A stretch of 64,000 nucleotides of DNA, taken from the NCBI GenBank assembly GCA_013823945.1, contig PNMZ01000002.1, positions 310,001-374,000 on the forward strand, written 5' to 3'. The DNA comes from a bacterium. GTDB taxonomy: Bacteria > Armatimonadota > Fimbriimonadia > Fimbriimonadales > Fimbriimonadaceae. Of this stretch, positions 1 through 8,570 are shown one piece after another (position 1 is the first letter of the stretch; every line of letters starts with the position of its first letter). Both the position numbers and the translations under genes were made by a program. A model generated the notes under the pieces. That model was not told the origin of the DNA and ran no database searches. It saw only the letters and a program-made list of their open reading frames with translations.

Positions 1-2947
1 GGTCGTTGTCAAAGCTCCAAACGTGGGCTCCATTCTTTTGGGCCATAGCTCGGAAGAGCCCAGGGGTGACCATAGGTTCACCGAGGAAGACCGAATTCCA
101 TCGTTCGGCGGGGGTGCCTTCGTTGTATGAGTTAATGACGAAGCTTGGAAGACCAGTTTCGGTGTATTCGCCGAGAATCGTGGTCAACTGCTCGGGGATG
201 GCAAAGAAACTTGGCTCGAGTTGTCCTCCGAGGGCGAGTTCGGATTGCTCTAGGTGCTGGCTGAACTCGTCCCGGGTGTTGATCAGGGTTGTGCCGGGCT
301 TGTAGTTAAACGGCTGAGGTCGGAGGGCTATCCCGGTGACTTCTCGTACTCGTTCGAGGCTGTCACGACCTGCTTCGAAAAGGCCAGCGGTGTATAGCCA
401 GAAGAGAGTTTTACCGTCACGTTGAAGACGCTGCTTGATAGCGGAGCGGACTTCTGGACGGATGTCCCAGGCGTTGACGAAGAGGTATAGCGAGCATTCG
501 GGGAAGTTTTCGCGGTGAGCGAGATCGCTGAGAAGGTAGAAACCGACGTTCAATCCGGAACGAAGAAGGGCTTCGCGAGTTTGTTGAACGAGGATTTCAA
601 AAGCTCTTGGATCTGTGAGGTAGGCCAGGGATCGCTCATCAATGAAGAGGGCAACGTCTGGCTTTGGAGTTCCGGCAGAAAGTCGGCGGGCGAGGAGATT
701 GGTGATATCTTTGCCGCGCTCCCAGATTCCGGGGCTGTTGAGCCAGCCGCCACCGTGAGAATCCATCCAAATAACTCCGCCTTCGTGGGCAAGAGCCCCA
801 CCCACGCCGCGCCAGTGAGCGCTTTCAAGGGCTTGGGGGGTTTTCATGATAGGGTTGCGTGATTCGTTAGGGTTTTCGCGGCCTGAGATGGGGGTTCGGA
901 AGTCTTCTTCGCTCATGTAAAGCTTGCCGTTGAGGGCAAAGCTGTCCACTGGGAATGGGAATGCGGCGGTTCCACCCGGTTCTCGATCGCGGTAACTGGA
1001 AGGGCCGGCGGCGTAATCAAGTTCGTTACAGCGGAGGAGTTTGCCGAGGCTGAGGTGACCACTGAACGGGTGCGACCACTCAAACGTAAATCCATAGCTC
1101 ACACCAACGAGGTAATCGCCGCTAGATGCTTTCTTGACCGTGTAGCACATTTTGGCGATGCGGTCTACGATTTCATCGCTGATGAAGAGGTGGTAGTCAA
1201 CCCATCGACGGGCTTTGCGGTCGGTGCGGAGGAAATCTTCGCCGCCCAGCCCTTCTTTGAAGTCAGGAATGTCGATTCGGTCGAATTCGGCGGAACCGTC
1301 GTACCAGGAAGCGCGGAGGGAAACGATGTCGTTTCGGTAACGCATCCGGAGCCACCGGCGGAATTTTTCGACACTTGCGGTTGAAATATCGTAGCCGTCT
1401 TCTTCATCGAGGAACCACTCGTTTTGGTCGAGATGGACGCCCATAATGTTGTCGGCGTGTTTGGAGGCTCGAAGTCCTTCGATGAATGCGGTGAGAGTTG
1501 TTTCGGCTTCGCTCCAGTAAGCATCATCACTGACGCTGGGGTCGGCAGTCTCGCCGTTGACATACTTGTAGTGAGCATCGGGGAACTTTTCTTTCCAACC
1601 GAGTGGGGTTTGGAAGGATATGCGCGGGATGATCTGGAGGTCGCTTTTGATCGCTACCGCAGCGGAGATCACCATATCTGCGAATTCGAGAACGAGAGGG
1701 ATGGTATCGGGATCAACGGTGATGATGAGCCGGAATGAAAAGATTTTGAGGCCCTGATCAGTGGCTTCTTTGAGTTCCTCCATGACGGTGGCGCGTTGAT
1801 CTTTGGTCGTTGCGTCCGCGTGGAAAATGATTGGGGAGTAGGCGATCTTGTTTTTAATGATCGTCGGGTGATTTTTGTGGAGGGCAACTTGAGCGGCCTC
1901 TTCTCTCCGTTCAATGGGAAGTCTCGGGGTCTCCTTTGCAACGGGCTCGGGCAATTCGACAATCACGGGCGGCGGCTCGACGGCTTTTTTAGATCGTGAC
2001 CGGAAGTTGGCCTCGGGGAATTCTTCACCATAAGCGTCGGCAGCGGTGACTTTGGGTGCATCAGCATCGCGGGATCGCCGGTTGCGGGTTCTGGCTTCAC
2101 GTTCGGGAGCTTTGGGTTCGGTGGAACGCCAAGCCGCGATGGTTACGCGCTCTTCACTATCATTAAAGTCTGTTTCTGTAGGGAGAGGTCGCTTGGCGGT
2201 TTCATTTGAGGGTGCGGCAGAATCTGCGGATCGCCATGACAAGGTGAAGAGGCCATCGGTGTCGATGACTTCGTCGGTTTCTTTCCGCTTGGGTTTTGGC
2301 GTTGTTCCCGCTGGCTTACGCGTTCGAAACGACACAGGCAGATCGTCGCTCAATTGGGTAGGTTTTGGGATATCCGGACTTGTTTTTGCGGGCTTAGCTA
2401 CTGTTGGTTTTGAATCTGTCGGCTTTGGATCGCGAGCGCGGAACGAGACAGGGAGATCAATTTCTTGGTTTGATGAGCGTCGGGGGGTGCGTTCTCGGCG
2501 CGGTCGCTCCACTCTCAAGGGTGTTTCTTGAACTGGCGCTTGTTGAGGTTCAGCCGCGCTTTCGGTGGTCATTCTTGTAGGGCGGACACGCGGTGTGCGG
2601 CGGGGCCGATCTTGATCAGTTTGTAAATCCGGTTCAGGGGTTGCTTTTGCTAGTGCATCGGCTTGTTCAGCCGCGAGCCTTTCTTTTTCTGCTTTGGTCA
2701 AGCTTGGGGCCCGCACTTTTGGCTTGGCTTGTTCTTCAGCGAGTTCCTCGGCGAGAGTTTTAGGTCGCTTAGAAGGAGTTTTCTCCTTGGGTTCTTCGAG
2801 AGTCGAGGGGGCCGCTGCGAGGATATCCTCAGCAGTCCGGCGTCGTCTTCGGCTGGAGGTGTTTTCCTCGCTTTCAGTCGTCGTTTTTAAGTTTTTGCTC
2901 TGTCCAGTTTTGGACAGGTTTTCGGATTCAGTTTTCTTATTGGGCAT
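1..2947 (-). CDS. GH42-like glycoside hydrolase with long disordered N-terminus (partial)
   Basis: An unbroken minus-strand frame starts at ATG 2947 and is still open at the left edge (982 codons visible). Residues 1 to about 350 are rich in Lys, Arg, Pro, Glu, Ser and Thr, with no signal peptide, and look disordered. They carry five spaced short motifs (LPVSFRAR, LPVSFRTR, TLSWRS, IAAWRS, EANFRSR). From about residue 370 a TIM-barrel-like region follows. It has a QNEW segment resembling the acid/base Asn-Glu of clan GH-A and a downstream FRRWLRMRY stretch typical of GH42 beta-galactosidases; a later MSEEDF may hold the nucleophile. The most likely role is hydrolysis of a beta-galactoside or similar glycan. 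The absence of a signal peptide is odd. The family call is by motif only, and the C-terminus lies outside the window. Confidence 0.7.
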   Translation of the reverse strand, partial: MPNKKTESENLSKTGQSKNLKTTTESEENTSSRRRRRTAEDILAAAPSTLEEPKEKTPSKRPKTLAEELAEEQAKPKVRAPSLTKAEKERLAAEQADALAKATPEPDLQTDQDRPRRTPRVRPTRMTTESAAEPQQAPVQETPLRVERPRRERTPRRSSNQEIDLPVSFRARDPKPTDSKPTVAKPAKTSPDIPKPTQLSDDLPVSFRTRKPAGTTPKPKRKETDEVIDTDGLFTLSWRSADSAAPSNETAKRPLPTETDFNDSEERVTIAAWRSTEPKAPEREARTRNRRSRDADAPKVTAADAYGEEFPEANFRSRSKKAVEPPPVIVELPEPVAKETPRLPIERREEAAQVALHKNHPTIIKNKIAYSPIIFHADATTKDQRATVMEELKEATDQGLKIFSFRLIITVDPDTIPLVLEFADMVISAAVAIKSDLQIIPRISFQTPLGWKEKFPDAHYKYVNGETADPSVSDDAYWSEAETTLTAFIEGLRASKHADNIMGVHLDQNEWFLDEEDGYDISTASVEKFRRWLRMRYRNDIVSLRASWYDGSAEFDRIDIPDFKEGLGGEDFLRTDRKARRWVDYHLFISDEIVDRIAKMCYTVKKASSGDYLVGVSYGFTFEWSHPFSGHLSLGKLLRCNELDYAAGPSSYRDREPGGTAAFPFPVDSFALNGKLYMSEEDFRTPISGRENPNESRNPIMKTPQALESAHWRGVGGALAHEGGVIWMDSHGGGWLNSPGIWERGKDITNLLARRLSAGTPKPDVALFIDERSLAYLTDPRAFEILVQQTREALLRSGLNVGFYLLSDLAHRENFPECSLYLFVNAWDIRPEVRSAIKQRLQRDGKTLFWLYTAGLFEAGRDSLERVREVTGIALRPQPFNYKPGTTLINTRDEFSQHLEQSELALGGQLEPSFFAIPEQLTTILGEYTETGLPSFVINSYNEGTPAERWNSVFLGEPMVTPGLFRAMAQKNGAHVWSFDND

Positions 2948-3212
2948 TGATCGAACGCCAGCTCGTTTTGTTAAAATCGTTTTCGGGTTGATTTAGGGAG
3001 GTTTATGTGGGGAAATAGTTTCCGTTTGCAATTGTGGTCAACCCTGTGTTTTGACCCCCGCTCCCATTTTTGGAACTCCCTCATTATGACAGGTGATTTG
3101 ACTTTCTGAGAGAGTTGAAAGATGGGATGGGGCTGATGGTTTTGAAATTTGTCCTGTAAAGTTTGCGTGGTTGTGCCGAATATGGAACGTAAGCCACAAA
3201 ACGAGGCGCGAA

Positions 3213-5189
3213 ATGGAAATGATTCAGTTGATGGGAACCCCATCGGTGAATCGGCAAGCGTTCGGAACAGTGGGCATGACGACCGACCAGGCGGTAGTGA
3301 GTGAAAAATCACTTGCGGAGTTTGGAGAAGTCTTGAATGCTGCGCTGTCCGGTGGTCAGGAAAAGGAAGTTAACCTCGATGAGCTGATTGCTCAGTTGGT
3401 TGGACTGGACCTCCTTCCTGGCATGAAGCCGATTCACGGAATGGAAGGCGGAACTCCGCAGATTGATTTGTCTTGGGGACGGATCGAAGCGGCAGCGCGT
3501 GGGGCGTTGGACGACGTTGTGATCCCGGGGGCTGTGACCCAATTTGATTTTTCAGTTGGAAATTTTGATGCTCAGGAAACTGTCCAAGGCTTGGCAGCAT
3601 GGCTAACAGGGCAGAAAGGGGTAGCTCAAGAGGTCTTTGTATCCGGCGATCAAGACATCATTGCTCAGCAATCCACTCAGGATACTAATGTTCCAGTGAC
3701 TGATTCGCTAGTTTCACCTTTGATTTCGGGGAGTTCCAACGCGACCAATGGAAGTCGTGATTTTAGCGGCACGAACGGTGATCGAAGTGGTCAATATCGC
3801 TTGGAACCGGGCTTGAGGTTTGAACCGAATGTTGACGAAGTTAATCCTGGAGCGAATGGGGCAAAAATTGGGTTCCAGGGTACAGGACAGGGTCGCAGAG
3901 AAGATAGTTTCTCAACTTGGCTGAGTCCGATCAGTGAGCTGAAGCAATTGGTGAATGTTGGAGCACCGACAGTAAAGCTGGAGGAAGTGAAGGAAAAGCT
4001 TGCTTTCCTTTTGGAATCCGGAAAAATTGTTGATCCAGCCAATGCCCAAAGGGTGCGTGATGCAATTGACTTCATTGACCAGAATTTGAAAGAAGAATCC
4101 GGAGTTCAACCGATATTGGTGACCGGAAAGAATTTTGTGCAGCCATTGGGCTTTGAAAGCGTTCAAGCATCCGATGGGATGGTTCCGCTTGAAGTGAAAG
4201 AAGGAAAATTGGTTGCTGCTGAAGGGCTAGGGTTGAGTAAAGGTGAACCTGCTAAACCTGCAGTGACAGAACGGACGCTACCAGCACCGGTTGTGATGGC
4301 TCAAGACATTATTGAAGGGGCTACGGGACGACTGACGCGAGAAAGCGTGGCAAGTCAACCCGTTGTTAGTCAAGCAATTGCTCAAGCGGTGGTCCAAGTC
4401 GGTGGTCAACAAGCTAAGGTGAAAAATTCGAGCCAGGAGACTGCAGTGGATTCGGTCTCTGCTGCTGACTCTGTTGGCACCACAACGGAACCATTAATTG
4501 CGGATGCTCAAACAAAGAACTTTGTAAAAACTGTTGAGCCAGCAGAGAAGTTGCTTCCGAGTATTGCGAGCAAGCTTGGTTCCAAAGAGGCAGTTGACTC
4601 CACAGCAGTCTTGTCGCCCGAAGTCGTGACTGGTGAAGAAATCACTCAACTTGATGGCAGTGGTGAGGTTTCCAGAGAAGATTTCGGGATGAAGGTTGAC
4701 TTTGGTGTCGTAGATGAAATTGCGGCAAAACCCGAGGCAAAGGCGGATACCGCAGTTAACCAGGCCCGGCAGAAATTAATTGATACAACGCTTGATCTGA
4801 TTGCGGCACGGCGTCCTCAGTCAGTGAGCGTTCAGCTCACTCCCCAAGATTTGGGGACGATTGAGGTGAGCGTTCGATCCATGATGGGTCGGGTTGATGT
4901 TGACCTGCGGGCCTCAGATGAGGGAGTTCGCCAGAGTTTGGCGACTCAGCGTCATGACTTGATTCAGTCAATTGAAACACGCGGCACGACCGTGACTTCG
5001 ATGAATGTTGGTGCACATCTGGGACAAGCGGCTGATCAATCTGGGAATCAGGGTCAGGGACAAGCAAGCCAGCAGGATTTTCGTCAAGCGGCGAATTTGG
5101 GACAGTTTTCAAATAGAGCTGAGGCTCCGGTGATGACCACTTCGTCTTATGCGAAGGTTGGTTCAGGCCGGGTGGACTTAGCAGCGTGA
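3213..5189 (+). CDS. fliK: Flagellar hook-length control protein FliK
   Basis: A 658-residue protein, first gene of a hook operon. The body is low-complexity, rich in Gln, Val, Ser and Ala, as in FliK tethers. The C-terminal domain (about residues 540-610 of the product) contains VSVQLTPQDLGTIEVSV and later LRASDEGVRQSLATQ, the conserved Flg_hook core that contacts FlhB and switches export from hook to filament substrates. The frame extends upstream to 3171, but the ATG at 3213 follows a GAGG at 3203 with good spacing, so 3213 is preferred. flgD follows after 16 bases. The N-terminal two thirds cannot be checked by motif; the call rests on the C-terminal domain and the operon. Confidence 0.88.
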   Translation: MEMIQLMGTPSVNRQAFGTVGMTTDQAVVSEKSLAEFGEVLNAALSGGQEKEVNLDELIAQLVGLDLLPGMKPIHGMEGGTPQIDLSWGRIEAAARGALDDVVIPGAVTQFDFSVGNFDAQETVQGLAAWLTGQKGVAQEVFVSGDQDIIAQQSTQDTNVPVTDSLVSPLISGSSNATNGSRDFSGTNGDRSGQYRLEPGLRFEPNVDEVNPGANGAKIGFQGTGQGRREDSFSTWLSPISELKQLVNVGAPTVKLEEVKEKLAFLLESGKIVDPANAQRVRDAIDFIDQNLKEESGVQPILVTGKNFVQPLGFESVQASDGMVPLEVKEGKLVAAEGLGLSKGEPAKPAVTERTLPAPVVMAQDIIEGATGRLTRESVASQPVVSQAIAQAVVQVGGQQAKVKNSSQETAVDSVSAADSVGTTTEPLIADAQTKNFVKTVEPAEKLLPSIASKLGSKEAVDSTAVLSPEVVTGEEITQLDGSGEVSREDFGMKVDFGVVDEIAAKPEAKADTAVNQARQKLIDTTLDLIAARRPQSVSVQLTPQDLGTIEVSVRSMMGRVDVDLRASDEGVRQSLATQRHDLIQSIETRGTTVTSMNVGAHLGQAADQSGNQGQGQASQQDFRQAANLGQFSNRAEAPVMTTSSYAKVGSGRVDLAA

Positions 5190-5205
5190 TGAACGGAGAA
5201 AAACG

Positions 5206-5631
5206 ATGAACACGATTGATCCAACAGGAGCCAAGACATACACCAACTTTGGTGGACAGTCGAAGGCCAAAAGCGAACTGGATATGGAGGCATTCTTGCG
5301 GCTCCTCGCCGTGCAGATGGCTAACCAGAATCCATTGGAACCGATGAACGACCGTGACTTTTTTGCGCAAATGGCGCAGTTGGGTCAGGTTGAGGGTATG
5401 GATAAGTTGAACAGTGGTATGGACACGTTGAATGGTTCTTCCATGATTGGAAAGACTGTAACGGCGGTTCGGCCCATGACTGATTCTAACTCGGGTGGTG
5501 TGAATAGTTTGGTCGAAGGCCAAGTTGTTCGCGTGACCATGAAAGATGGAAAGCAAATTCTAGGCTTGAAAGAAAAGAATGGTGGAATTGTTGAAGTAGA
5601 AATCGGCAATGTTCGCGAAATTCGAGCCTAA
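5206..5631 (+). CDS. flgD: Flagellar hook-capping protein FlgD
   Basis: A 141-residue protein, the short bacterial form of FlgD, the cap that guides assembly of hook subunits outside the cell. The N-terminal region has the family signature FLRLLAVQMANQNPLEPMND followed by FFAQMAQLGQVEG, which is decisive for FlgD. The rest (GKTVTAVRP, then a beta-rich VEGQVVRVTMKDG region) matches the start of the usual core domain; the longer Tudor/Fn3 part of enterobacterial FlgD is absent. GGAG in the gap to fliK gives a clear ribosome-binding site. It lies between fliK and a TIGR02530-type flagellar gene, as in Firmicutes and other fla/che operons. Confidence 0.93.
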   Translation: MNTIDPTGAKTYTNFGGQSKAKSELDMEAFLRLLAVQMANQNPLEPMNDRDFFAQMAQLGQVEGMDKLNSGMDTLNGSSMIGKTVTAVRPMTDSNSGGVNSLVEGQVVRVTMKDGKQILGLKEKNGGIVEVEIGNVREIRA

Positions 5632-5643
5632 GAGGTAAGTGAA

Positions 5644-6018
5644 ATGAGTAGTCCGATTCAGAACAATAAGGTTGCAGAACTCTTACAGAATCGTGGAGTA
5701 GTTGCTCCGAAGCCGGCGAACAGTTCGCCGACAGCCGGAACAGACTTTTCGGCGATTTTGTCGGATCGGTTGAAGGTGAGTAATCATGCTAAAACGAGGC
5801 TTGAAAGTCGCGACATCCAGCTGGATGAAGCGAAGTGGGAGCGCGTTTTGGGCGGAATTGAAAAGGCAGCTCAGAAGGGTGCGAAAGAGAGTCTTGTGAT
5901 GATTGATGATATTGCGTTGGTGGTCAGCGTGAGGAATCGTACAGTCATTACTGCGGTTGATCAGCAGCACTTGAAAGAGAATGTCTTTACGAACATTGAT
6001 TCGGCGGTAATTGTTTAA
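5644..6018 (+). CDS. Flagellar operon protein, TIGR02530 type
   Basis: A 124-residue protein of the small conserved family found between flgD and flgE in many flagellar operons (TIGR02530, Flg_new). The recognisable half is C-terminal: SNHAKTRLESRDIQLD, a KGAKESLVMIDDIALVVSV stretch, then RTVITAVD and KENVFTNIDSAVIV, which is nearly the family consensus. The first 40 residues are variable. The molecular function of the family is not established; its position argues for a role in hook assembly. It starts 12 bases after flgD, with an AGAGGT just upstream of the ATG. flgE follows after 162 bases, a longer gap than elsewhere in the operon. Confidence 0.88.
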   Translation: MSSPIQNNKVAELLQNRGVVAPKPANSSPTAGTDFSAILSDRLKVSNHAKTRLESRDIQLDEAKWERVLGGIEKAAQKGAKESLVMIDDIALVVSVRNRTVITAVDQQHLKENVFTNIDSAVIV

Positions 6019-6180
6019 CTTCTCACTGAGGAGTAAACAATTACTAACCGATTATTAGAGTAGTCACTTGGGCGATGAAAGGTGGTCGCAACTTGGAAGA
6101 GTTGTGAGCTTTGACGAAGCAAGAATTGCAGAGTCTTCCCCCAGTGATTACGGCACAAGGAAACACACAAGGAAGAAACT

Positions 6181-7434
6181 ATGCTACAAGCCATGCTTGC
6201 TGGAGTCGCCAGCATCAAAGCGCAACAAACGCGCATGAACGTCATTGGAAACAACTTGGCGAACGTTAATACGACTGCTTACAAAGGAAGTCGAGTGACT
6301 TTCCAAGATATGTTGGCGCAGACCGTTCGCGGGGCGAGTCGTCCGACGGGCAACTTGGGGGGTACAAACGCCATTCAGTTTGGTCTCGGGGTTTTGGTTG
6401 CCGGTACGGATATCAACCAAGAACAGGGATCTCTCAACGCCACGAACCGCCCAACTGACTTTGCGATTCAGGGGAATGGCTTCTTCATGGTCAGTAACGG
6501 AGAGCGTGTGGCTTATACCCGGGATGGTTCGTTTGATCTTGATGCAGCGGGTGACTTGGTTCACCGAGCTACGGGTGAACGATTGACAGGTTGGTTGGCT
6601 GATCCTGCAACGGGTGACATCAACACGAACGCGCCGATTGGTCCAACTTCACGATTGACGATTCCGATCGGGGCACGAACAGCCGTTCAAGAGACAACCG
6701 ACATTAACTGGGCAGGGAACTTGGACAGCCGAGTCTTCACGGCTGCAGGTTTGGCCACTACGCAAAGTATCGTTCGGGTTTATGATTCTTTGGGTGGATC
6801 GCACGACATTACCTTGACACTGACTGAGACAGCAACCCCTAATGAGTGGGCATGGTCGGCGGCTGGTCCGGCGGGTTCGACAGTGACGGGCACTGGTGTC
6901 TTGACCTTTGATCCGGCGAACGGTCAAATTGTGACGGGCACTCCGGGCACAATTGTCTTGACACCTCCGGCGGCAAGTGGGGTCGGTCCTCTGAATATCA
7001 ACTTGAATTTTGACGGAGTTAGCCAACTTGCTACTGAAATGCAGGTTCAAGCGAGTAGTCAGAACGGCTTTGCCCCTGGTTCATTGAGTTCATTCAGTGT
7101 CAATACGGACGGGATCATCATCGGTCTCTACACAAACGGCTTGACGCGGCCTTTGGGTCAAGTTGCTTCAGCGATTTTCCCGAACGCGAACGGTTTGGAG
7201 CGCCAGGGAAGCAACCTTTGGCGAGCCACCGACAACTCGGGGATTCCGGTAGTTGGTACGCCTCGGACGGGTGGTCGTGGTCAGATCAACTCAGGCTTTT
7301 TGGAGCAATCAAACGTTGACATTGGGAACGAGTTTACGGATTTGATCATCACTCAACGTGGCTTCCAGGCGAATACTCGGGTTGTGACGACGGTTGATGA
7401 GATGTTGCAAGACTTGATCAACATGAAGCGGTAA
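6181..7434 (+). CDS. flgE: Flagellar hook protein FlgE
   Basis: A 417-residue hook subunit. The N-terminus has the flagellar rod/hook signature (MNVIGNNLANVNTTAYKGSR), and the C-terminus has the matching helix SNVDIGNEFTDLIITQRGFQ ending near VVTTVDEMLQDLINMKR. These two ends pack together in the axial structure. The middle (about residues 80-330) carries the FlgE D1/D2-like domain, with IQGNGFFMV near residue 100. The length suits FlgE better than FlgG (about 260) or FlgF. An AGGAAG lies 7-12 bases before the ATG. A weak hairpin follows the stop. No rod, ring or motor gene lies in the window, so the rest of the flagellum is encoded elsewhere. Confidence 0.93.
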   Translation: MLQAMLAGVASIKAQQTRMNVIGNNLANVNTTAYKGSRVTFQDMLAQTVRGASRPTGNLGGTNAIQFGLGVLVAGTDINQEQGSLNATNRPTDFAIQGNGFFMVSNGERVAYTRDGSFDLDAAGDLVHRATGERLTGWLADPATGDINTNAPIGPTSRLTIPIGARTAVQETTDINWAGNLDSRVFTAAGLATTQSIVRVYDSLGGSHDITLTLTETATPNEWAWSAAGPAGSTVTGTGVLTFDPANGQIVTGTPGTIVLTPPAASGVGPLNINLNFDGVSQLATEMQVQASSQNGFAPGSLSSFSVNTDGIIIGLYTNGLTRPLGQVASAIFPNANGLERQGSNLWRATDNSGIPVVGTPRTGGRGQINSGFLEQSNVDIGNEFTDLIITQRGFQANTRVVTTVDEMLQDLINMKR

Positions 7435-7451
7435 TCGCTTAGGTACAACTA

Positions 7452-7478
7452 GGCCCTGAGAGAAGTTCTTTCAGGGCC
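7452..7478 (+). terminator. Weak hairpin after flgE
   Basis: GGCCCTGAGAG pairs with CTTTCAGGGCC around an AAGTT loop with one mismatch. There is no T-run after it, so it may be a 3'-end stabiliser rather than an intrinsic terminator. It lies 18 bases past the flgE stop and closes the flagellar block before the PEP-CTERM gene. Confidence 0.5.
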
Positions 7479-7537
7479 ATTTAGGTTCAATAGAACCCAT
7501 CTTTATAACCAGGTAATTTTACTGGTAGGTAGTCATC

Positions 7538-7584
7538 CGGTGTTTTTGCTACCCTGTAGGTGTTGGAGAGCCAAGTTGGCTTTC
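7538..7584 (+). promoter_or_regulatory. Leader module of PEP-CTERM gene 1 (GC-box-like element plus hairpin)
   Basis: A segment reading GGTGTTTTTGCTACCCTG (7539-7556) is followed nine bases later by a short hairpin, GAGAGCC-AAGTT-GGCTTTC (7566-7584), then the strong AGGAG and the ATG at 7611. The same order (GG-N7-GC, CCCTG, short gap, hairpin, strong ribosome-binding site) occurs before the second PEP-CTERM gene at 24741-24805. The GG and GC dinucleotides are seven bases apart, so this is not a standard sigma-54 site, which needs ten. The function is unknown. Confidence 0.4.
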
Positions 7585-7610
7585 AAATTCACTTCTTAGG
7601 AGAAGAAAAC

Positions 7611-8510
7611 ATGAGGAAAATCCAAATTCTCGCAGCCTCGGCTGTGCTCTTTGCAGTGCCTGGCATGGCGTCTGCACTTTATTCAACATCATTCGACAAT
7701 GCTGGCGTTGCCAGCGACTTCAATGTTGTTTCAGTCGCTTCTTCGGCGGACACGGTCATTTTTGGTGACAACTACGGTGCGCGAGGAATTGCAGAAGCTC
7801 CTGGTACCACGGGTGGTGCAGCGGCAACGCGAGGTTTGTTCATGCAGACGAACAAAGGCGCAACCGGTGTAATCAATGGCATCAACGCTTACCTTACGGC
7901 AGGCGGAGTCAACAGTTTTACCGGCGATATCATTGTGCGTTTCGACATGTGGATGAACGTTCCAACGCCACTGACAAACACCACGGAGCAGGCGTTGTTT
8001 GGAATCAACACTGACGGTTTGGGAACGAATACGCGTACTGGTGCGGCGCAAACTGGAGCGGACGGAGTTTGGTACCACTTGGCTAACGAGGGTGGCTACG
8101 GTAACACCTCTTCAACACCGAATAGTCGGGATTTCGTCGGCTACGCTGGCAACTCGGTTTCGGCCAGGCTTGACAATGGTGAAGCGCCGTTTACGACCCT
8201 CTTTCCTAACGGACCATTAGCTGGTGCTCCAGGCAATGGCTGGGTTCGGGTTGAGATTTCGGAAAGTGCAGGCAATGTTGAATTGAAGTTCAACGGCACG
8301 GTGATCTCAAATTTTGCAAACGGTGGTTTTGCTGACGGCTTCTTATTCTTGGGATATCAGGATCCGTTCTCTGGAAGCATTGGTTCAACAAGTTTGTTTG
8401 CGGTCTATGACAATCTCAGCGTTGAAGCTGTTCCAGAGCCAGCAACGATGAGCGTTTTGGCGCTTGGAGCGTTGGCAGCGGCAGCTCGCCGACGAAAGTC
8501 ACAAAAGTAA
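7611..8510 (+). CDS. PEP-CTERM secreted protein
   Basis: A 299-residue exported protein. The start at 7611 is set by an AGGAGAAG box seven bases upstream, although the frame is open from 7560. Residues 1-21 form a Sec signal peptide ending near SALA. The body is rich in Gly, Ser, Thr, Asn and Phe and looks like a beta-sandwich similar to laminin-G/lectin-type PEP-CTERM proteins. The C-terminus is the sorting signal: VPEPATM, a short hydrophobic helix, then AARRRKSQK. Exosortase systems cut such tails and release or anchor the protein in the envelope or exopolysaccharide. No exosortase is encoded in the window. The substrate and role are unknown. Confidence 0.87.
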   Translation: MRKIQILAASAVLFAVPGMASALYSTSFDNAGVASDFNVVSVASSADTVIFGDNYGARGIAEAPGTTGGAAATRGLFMQTNKGATGVINGINAYLTAGGVNSFTGDIIVRFDMWMNVPTPLTNTTEQALFGINTDGLGTNTRTGAAQTGADGVWYHLANEGGYGNTSSTPNSRDFVGYAGNSVSARLDNGEAPFTTLFPNGPLAGAPGNGWVRVEISESAGNVELKFNGTVISNFANGGFADGFLFLGYQDPFSGSIGSTSLFAVYDNLSVEAVPEPATMSVLALGALAAAARRRKSQK

Positions 8511-8531
8511 CCTCTAGGAACCTCACCCCAA

Positions 8532-8567
8532 GTCCCCTCTCCATTAAACGGAGAGGGGACTTTTTTT
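8532..8567 (+). terminator. Strong intrinsic terminator
   Basis: An 11-bp perfect stem, GTCCCCTCTCC / GGAGAGGGGAC, around a seven-base loop, followed by seven T residues. It lies 21 bases after the PEP-CTERM stop and just before the convergent lysS stop. Confidence 0.93.
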
Positions 8568-8570
8568 GAC

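Noticed and set aside
913-1962. Several short frames on both strands at the left edge
   Set aside because: They lie inside one continuous minus-strand frame (1-2947) that translates to a coherent GH42-like protein.
3005-3109. 34-codon plus-strand frame with GGGAGG in front
   Set aside because: The box is only three bases from the ATG, too close for use, and the product has no pattern.
4837-5556. 239-codon minus-strand frame over fliK and flgD
   Set aside because: Spans two real genes on the other strand and has no recognisable domain.
6019-6180. Structured-looking gap before flgE, considered as a riboswitch
   Set aside because: Only a 5-bp stem (CAACT/AGTTG) is seen and no known aptamer core (for example cyclic-di-GMP) fits.
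7539-7556. Sigma-54 promoter before PEP-CTERM gene 1
   Set aside because: GG and GC are seven bases apart instead of ten; kept only as an unknown shared element.
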